Assembly (NCBI RefSeq): GCF_000423705.1 | Contig: NZ_KE384082.1 | Coordinates: 928,843-992,842, forward strand | From: Stappia stellulata DSM 5886 | Lineage (GTDB): Bacteria > Pseudomonadota > Alphaproteobacteria > Rhizobiales > Stappiaceae | DNA: 64,000 bases | Reading direction: 5' to 3' | In this document: positions 59,577 through 64,000 of the stretch, piece by piece | How the letters are laid out: every line of letters starts with the position of its first letter | How positions within the stretch are numbered: position 1 is the first letter of the stretch | Translations under genes and position numbers: made by a program | The notes under the pieces: generated by a model | Database searches by the model: none | The model's input: only the letters and a program-made list of their open reading frames with translations | What the model was told of the DNA's origin: nothing

Positions 59577-60659
59577 TCAGGCCCCGCCCCAGCCGGCCGC
59601 CGCAACGAAGAGCGTCGCCCCGAGCAGGAAGACGAGCAGCGCGCCCGCGCCTTCGGCGATCCTGTGAACCGCGACCGCGCCGCCCGCGCCGGTGAGCTTC
59701 AACGCCACATCCTTTGCCGTGACCGCCAGTGTCGCCAGCACGGAGACCGTCAGGCCCGTGCCGATCGCCATGGCGAAAGTGGCTGCAACGCCGGCCAGGG
59801 CCAGCCCCTGCGAGATCGCGAAGACCAGCACGACGAGCGCACCCGTGCAGGGCCTGAGGCCAACGGCGAGGATCACCGACCAGGCCCGCGCCAGCGATAC
59901 AGGCTCGTTCAGCATCTCCGGCGGCGGGGCATGCACATGGCCGCAGCTTGAACACGCCTCTGTGTGGTGCGTGTCATGCGCGTGGCCATGATCATGGTCG
60001 TGAGCGTGAGCGTGGGTATGGCCATCGTGAGCATGACCGCAACCGCCCGCCGCCACGGCCTGGGCGCCAAGCGCGGCCGGCCGGCGGACCGGCAGAAGCG
60101 GACGCAGGATCTTCTGCCAGACCAGATAGACACCGAGCAGCATCACCGCGAGATAGGATCCAAGCTCGAACCAGCGTGTCGTCTCGGTGATGGCGATGGA
60201 GGTCATGCGCAGGATCATGGTGGCGACGCCGATCAGCACGACCGCCGTCACCGCCTGCGCCAGCGCGGACGCGAAGGAGAGCACGATGCCGCGCTTCAGC
60301 GTCTCGCCATTGGCCAGCACATAGGAGGAGATCACCGCCTTCCCGTGACCGGGACCGGCGGCATGGAACACGCCATAGCCGAAGGACAGGCCCATCAGCC
60401 ACCAGACGGCCGTGCCATCCGCCTTGATCTCCTTGATCGCGGCCGTGAGCGCGGAATAGAAGGCCGTCTGCTGCGCCGCGACCCAGGCGAAGACCCCAGA
60501 CAGCGGACCGCCCGGCGTCATGGTCTGTTCCGGCAGGCCGACACCGAAGGGCGAGGGCGCGGCAAGGGCGCCCGTCGACAGGACGGCCAGGATTACAAGG
60601 GCGGCGAAAATGGCGACGGGCCCTGCGACTGCGCAGCGGCGGGAGACGGTTTCAACCAC
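59577..60659 (-). CDS. NicO/RcnA-like nickel/cobalt transporter
   Basis: A 360-residue membrane protein with about seven to eight membrane segments. The FGYGVFHAAGPGHGKAVISSYVL motif and GLRPCTGALVVLVFAISQGL are diagnostic for the family. A large central loop is very His-rich (repeats of HAHDHDHGHAHDTHH type plus CSSCGH), probably a metal buffer. Family members move Ni2+ or Co2+. Its neighbour is the DUF1007 gene eleven bases upstream, a common pair. Cobalt needs of the nearby nitrile hydratase make it a candidate partner. Confidence 0.9.
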   Translation of the reverse strand: MVETVSRRCAVAGPVAIFAALVILAVLSTGALAAPSPFGVGLPEQTMTPGGPLSGVFAWVAAQQTAFYSALTAAIKEIKADGTAVWWLMGLSFGYGVFHAAGPGHGKAVISSYVLANGETLKRGIVLSFASALAQAVTAVVLIGVATMILRMTSIAITETTRWFELGSYLAVMLLGVYLVWQKILRPLLPVRRPAALGAQAVAAGGCGHAHDGHTHAHAHDHDHGHAHDTHHTEACSSCGHVHAPPPEMLNEPVSLARAWSVILAVGLRPCTGALVVLVFAISQGLALAGVAATFAMAIGTGLTVSVLATLAVTAKDVALKLTGAGGAVAVHRIAEGAGALLVFLLGATLFVAAAGWGGA

Positions 60660-60670
60660 GTTTCAGTCTC

Positions 60671-61321
60671 CTAAGAACACCCGATGGTCGCGGAATTCGA
60701 CAGGGTTTCCGTGACTTCCAGAAGGTCCGACGAAAGCTGGCGCTCGGTTGCCGGGATCTGGGCAAGGGTCGTCGCCGTCTGCGCATCGAGCTCCGGCGGC
60801 GGCGTGAAGCTCAGCGTGCAGCTGTCCGGCGCATCGACCAGCGCGAAGGGATGCTCCCTGGCCATTTCGAAGGCGACGAAATAGCTCGGATCGAACACAT
60901 CGAGCGTCAGCGACGACGCATCCGTGATCACCGCCTCCTTCAGCGGCAGCGTGTAGAACAGCGTGAGTCGGCCGCCGTAGAAATCGAGCCAGTATTCCTG
61001 CGGTTCGGCGAAGGCAACTTCGGCCCCGCCCTGATAGAGGAAGGTGAAGAAGTCGAACTCGGCAAGCGATTCGACGTTGATCTGCGCCAGCGGCTGAAGC
61101 TCCTCGCGGGTGAGCGCACCGTCGCCGTCGGCATCCAGTCCCTGAATGGCGAAGGCGGTGAACGCCTCGTCGAACCGCCAGACATGCCGCACGGCCTTGA
61201 CCCGACCGTCGGCATCGAACACCACCTCGGCGCGTGCCTCGACGAAGACATGCGGATGCGCCTGCGCCGCTGTTGCGACCAGCCCCATGGCCAACGCCAC
61301 AATCGCCGCACGTATCCCCAT
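60671..61321 (-). CDS. DUF1007 family exported protein
   Basis: A 216-residue protein with a signal peptide (about residues 1-21, ending AQA) followed immediately by HPHVFVEARAEVVFD, the DUF1007 opening whose HPH sits at the mature N-terminus. An EF-hand-like loop DADGDGALTREEL lies in the middle. It is probably a periplasmic metal-binding partner of the NicO transporter encoded just downstream. The start at 61321 has AAGGAGA. Metal identity is not readable. Confidence 0.88.
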   Translation of the reverse strand: MGIRAAIVALAMGLVATAAQAHPHVFVEARAEVVFDADGRVKAVRHVWRFDEAFTAFAIQGLDADGDGALTREELQPLAQINVESLAEFDFFTFLYQGGAEVAFAEPQEYWLDFYGGRLTLFYTLPLKEAVITDASSLTLDVFDPSYFVAFEMAREHPFALVDAPDSCTLSFTPPPELDAQTATTLAQIPATERQLSSDLLEVTETLSNSATIGCS

Positions 61322-61424
61322 CGTCCTGTCTCCTTCCAGCCAGCCGGATTGACCCGCGCCGCTCATATTGGCGCGCTTCGCGGCAACAGCAAGGCGTTCT
61401 CCGGATGACGCTGCACCGCAACAA

Positions 61425-61545
61425 AAATCAGGGAAGAATTATCCCCGCTTCGATCAATTTCTGCGAATTTTTGAACAATCAAGCCAATTATTGCGCGAAA
61501 AAAGAGCGATATTGCACTCAAATTCACTCATATTTTTCATAATGA
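61425..61545. promoter_or_regulatory. AT-rich region upstream of the amino-acid dehydrogenase
   Basis: The 319-base gap between the DUF1007 gene and the dehydrogenase contains a stretch of about 120 bases that is far more AT-rich than its surroundings, with A/T tracts in phase. Such regions commonly bind Lrp/AsnC-type regulators or H-NS-like proteins. I could not place a clear promoter. No gene is supportable here. Confidence 0.4.
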
Positions 61546-61640
61546 CAGCGCGGCCCGTCTTTTCCCGCACGAGCGGGGAAGTCCGCCCGCACCTTGCGCC
61601 CGAATCGCTTCGACCACCGGGCTGTACCGTGGAGACACTC

Positions 61641-62717
61641 ATGAACGCCCCGATGACACGCCGCGATGCCACGGCGGACACGCCCGCCGTCTTCGACCAT
61701 CCGGAATTCGCAAACCACGAGCAGGTCGTGCAAGGCCATGATACAGCAACCGGCCTGAAGACCATCATCGCGGTTCACGACACGCGCCTGGGTCCGGCCC
61801 TCGGCGGCTGTCGGATGTGGTCCTATGCCACAAGCGGCGAGGCGCTCACCGACGCGCTGCGCCTGTCGCGCGGCATGACCTACAAGAACGCGCTCGCCGG
61901 TCTCGACCTCGGCGGCGGCAAGTCGGTGATCATCGCCGACCCGCGCAACGAAAAGACACCGGAGCTGCTGCGCGCCTTCGGTCGGCAGGTGGAGCGCCTC
62001 TCGGGCACCTATCTCACCGCCGAGGACGTCGGGATCTCGGCGGACGACATGGAGATCGTGGCAGAGGAAACCGCGCATGTGCGCGGCACAAGCGCCACCG
62101 GCCTCGGCGATCCCTCGCCCTATACCGCGCTTGGCATCTTCGTCGGCATCAAGGCGGCCCTGCGCCACAGGTTCGGCAGCGACGACCTTTCGGGCCGCAC
62201 CGTTTGCGTCCAGGGTCTCGGCCATGTCGGATATTCCGTCGCCGAACTGCTGCACCAGGCCGGCGCGCGGCTCATCGTCGCCGACATTCACGCGCCCTCC
62301 GCCGAGCGGGCGGTCAAGGCCTTCGGCGCGACCGCCGTTCCCGCCGACGCCGCGCACGCGCAGGAAGCCGACGTCTTCGCCCCCTGCGCGCTCGGCGCGG
62401 TGCTGAACGATGGTAGCATCCCGGAGCTCGGCGCGCATATCGTGGCGGGCGCGGCCAACAACCAGCTTGCGGAACCGCGCCACGGCGACGCCTTGCGCGA
62501 GCGCGATATCCTCTACGCACCCGACTATGCGATCAACGCCGGCGGCGCGATTTCCATTGCGCTCGCCCGTCCGGGCGGCGACGACCGGGCCGTGCGCGAC
62601 AAGGTGCTCAAGATCGCACAGACGCTGACGCATATCTTCCAGCGCGCGGACACGCTCGGCCGGTCCACCCAGACCGTCGCAGACCAGATCGCGGAAGAAC
62701 GTCTCGCCGGCGCCTGA
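61641..62717 (+). CDS. Leu/Phe/Val/Glu-type amino-acid dehydrogenase
   Basis: A 358-residue NAD-dependent dehydrogenase that deaminates branched-chain or aromatic L-amino acids to 2-keto acids. The substrate region has [10 protein letters not shown] and [23 protein letters not shown], with the two catalytic lysines; the Rossmann motif is [26 protein letters not shown] and [14 protein letters not shown] follow. The family length and motifs match leucine dehydrogenase; phenylalanine or valine specificity is possible. The ATG at 61641 has GGAG. It converges with the LysR gene. Confidence 0.9.
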   Translation: MNAPMTRRDATADTPAVFDHPEFANHEQVVQGHDTATGLKTIIAVHDTRLGPALGGCRMWSYATSGEALTDALRLSRGMTYKNALAGLDLGGGKSVIIADPRNEKTPELLRAFGRQVERLSGTYLTAEDVGISADDMEIVAEETAHVRGTSATGLGDPSPYTALGIFVGIKAALRHRFGSDDLSGRTVCVQGLGHVGYSVAELLHQAGARLIVADIHAPSAERAVKAFGATAVPADAAHAQEADVFAPCALGAVLNDGSIPELGAHIVAGAANNQLAEPRHGDALRERDILYAPDYAINAGGAISIALARPGGDDRAVRDKVLKIAQTLTHIFQRADTLGRSTQTVADQIAEERLAGA

Positions 62718-62735
62718 GAACGGTCCGAGGACGGT

Positions 62736-63644
62736 TCAGCAGATTTCCCCGCGCCGGCGCTTTTCGGCAAACCAGTTCGACAGGAAGTCGACGAAGGCGC
62801 GCACCTTCCCCGACAGGTGCCGGCGGTGGGGATAGACCACGTGAATCGCCTGCCCGTCGGGCTGAAAATCCGCCAGCACCTCGACCAGCCGCCCCTCCAC
62901 GATGTCGCGGTGGACAAAGAGATGCGGCGTGCGCAGGAAACCGAGGCCCTCGCACGCGGCCACCCGCGCCGCCTGCGCGCTGTTGACCTCGACACGCCCC
63001 TTCACCGCCACGCCGAGCTTTGATCCGTCGACCTCGAACTGCCAGTTGTTGCGGAACCGGTAGTTGTTGTCGATGATGCAGGGCAGGCCCGCCAGATCCT
63101 GCGGATGGCGGGGCGTTCCGAAGCGCTCGATGGCGGCCGGCGAAGCACACACGGTGGCGCGAAATGGCGCCAGCTTCCGCGCGATCAGGCTTGAATCGGT
63201 GAGTTCCGTTACCCGGATCGCGGCGTCGAAGCCTTCCTCGACCAGATCGACGAAACGGTCCTCCAGCCTGAGGTCGACGCAGATGTCCGGCTCGGCCACC
63301 AGAAAGGCCATGATCGCCGGATTGATGAAATCGTCGCCCATGGAGCGTGGCGCGGAAACCCTGAGCGTGCCGCGCGCGGCCTGATGGGTATTTTGCACCG
63401 ACGCCTTGAGGTCGTCGATCCGGGTCAGGATCTCGGTCGCCTCCTTGTAGAAGGCATGACCGACCTCGGTCATGGAAATCTGCCGGGTGGTGCGGTTGAG
63501 GAGCCTGGCACCCAGTTCGTCCTCAAGCTCGCCGACATATTTGGAGACCAGCGCCTTGGAGCGCCCGAGCGCACGCGCGGCGGCGGAAAACCCGCCTTCG
63601 TCCACGACCTTCAAAAAGCACCGCATCCGGCTCAACGTGTCCAT
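62736..63644 (-). CDS. LysR-family transcriptional regulator
   Basis: A 302-residue regulator. The N-terminal winged helix-turn-helix (MDTLSRMRCFLKVVDEGGFSAAARALGRSKALVSKYVGELED, given by its two ends) and the effector-binding domain (from about residue 90, FLVAEPDICVDLRLEDRFVDLVEEGFDAAIR) are complete. It converges on the dehydrogenase gene rather than being divergent, so the usual LysR-target geometry does not apply. The target and effector are unknown. Confidence 0.92.
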   Translation of the reverse strand: MDTLSRMRCFLKVVDEGGFSAAARALGRSKALVSKYVGELEDELGARLLNRTTRQISMTEVGHAFYKEATEILTRIDDLKASVQNTHQAARGTLRVSAPRSMGDDFINPAIMAFLVAEPDICVDLRLEDRFVDLVEEGFDAAIRVTELTDSSLIARKLAPFRATVCASPAAIERFGTPRHPQDLAGLPCIIDNNYRFRNNWQFEVDGSKLGVAVKGRVEVNSAQAARVAACEGLGFLRTPHLFVHRDIVEGRLVEVLADFQPDGQAIHVVYPHRRHLSGKVRAFVDFLSNWFAEKRRRGEIC

Positions 63645-63706
63645 CTCGATCCCCTGCGCTCATGGATCCGCACGTCAGGATGCGGTCCCGGCCCTACGTT
63701 TCGCCG

Positions 63707-64000
63707 TCAGGCTTTCGCCGACCCGCGCCGGCGCATACGCCTTGTCAGCCGACCCGACACCCGCCCCGCGATCCCCAGACCGAGAACGGCGGCCAGAAAC
63801 CCGCCGCCGGCGGCGACCGCCCCCTCCATGGTGACGGGCACGGCCGGCTCGAAATCGTCATAGGTCGCGCTGGCAAGCTGCGGGTCGATGTCCGAGGCCA
63901 GAATGCCGAGCCGCGCGAACGGTCCGGCCTGCTGCAGGGCCGCGCGCTGGCGGGTGAGCACGGCAAGCCTGTCGATGGACTGTTCCATCCGCTGCCCGCG
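63707..64000 (-). CDS. DUF2937 family membrane protein, 3' part
   Basis: The C-terminal part of a DUF2937 protein. The frame is open to the window edge, so the start lies outside. Visible are the segment with LGILASDIDPQLASATYDDFEPAVPVTMEG, a family hallmark, followed by one membrane segment (AAGGGFLAAVLGLGIAG) and a basic C-terminal end. Function is unknown. An internal ATG at 63988 is unlikely to be the start. Confidence 0.8.
   Translation of the reverse strand, partial: RGQRMEQSIDRLAVLTRQRAALQQAGPFARLGILASDIDPQLASATYDDFEPAVPVTMEGAVAAGGGFLAAVLGLGIAGRVSGRLTRRMRRRGSAKA

Overview
The window is GC-rich, gene-dense chromosomal DNA of an alphaproteobacterium. It carries gapR, cpdR, hisN, DUF1036-pyk, CtrA-like boxes, a ROSE-like hsp20 leader and alphaproteobacterial gene orders. 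The mix of LIV-type ABC, TRAP and PomA-type stator genes suits Hyphomicrobiales (Stappiaceae-like) or a neighbouring order; the family is inference only. I see no insertion sequence, prophage, integrase or CRISPR array, so this looks like core chromosome with metabolic accessory blocks.

Layout. 1-7.9 kb: end of pntB, gapR, an N-formylglutamate amidohydrolase/DUF1244 pair, a glycerate 2-kinase, DUF1036-pyk, an alpha/beta hydrolase and a TPR protein. 7.9-15 kb: rpmJ, tRNA-Val(GAC), cpdR, a second N-formylglutamate amidohydrolase, a candidate small RNA, hisN, a lysophospholipase-like hydrolase, a PepSY-like secreted protein, a heat-shock hsp20 with RpoH-like promoter and thermometer, and a threonine aldolase. 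15-21.5 kb: gltBD. 21.5-34 kb: a hydrolase-fold protein without its nucleophile, a chemoreceptor, an envelope block (DUF459, MltB-like transglycosylase, outer-membrane barrel), kdsD, a PomAB-type stator pair, an SPFH/NfeD pair and hemH. 34-44 kb: two receiver-domain proteins, then a seven-gene minus-strand operon (acyl-CoA synthetase, livG, livH, livM, substrate-binding protein, livF, phenylacetate-CoA-ligase-like protein) that looks like a carboxylate uptake-and-activation system. 44-47 kb: a hybrid histidine kinase and OmpR-type regulator. 47-55.7 kb: indolepyruvate ferredoxin oxidoreductase and a TRAP transporter whose binding protein resembles the alpha-keto-acid binder TakP. 55.7-61.3 kb: class-I glutamine amidotransferase, cobalt-type nitrile hydratase (alpha, beta, accessory), EamA transporter, NicO-type Ni/Co transporter and DUF1007 partner. 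61.3-64 kb: a Leu/Phe/Val-type dehydrogenase, a LysR regulator and a truncated DUF2937 gene.

Recurring themes are nitrogen and amino/keto-acid metabolism (gltBD, two formylglutamate hydrolases, nitrile hydratase, amino-acid dehydrogenase, IOR, threonine aldolase) and carboxylate uptake. The most interesting signals are the compact minus-strand small RNA at about 10.1-10.2 kb with anti-Shine-Dalgarno motifs and a 21-bp-phased operator-like repeat, the RpoH/ROSE-type control of hsp20, the TRAP permease with a fused soluble helical domain, and the seven-gene ABC/acyl-CoA-ligase operon.
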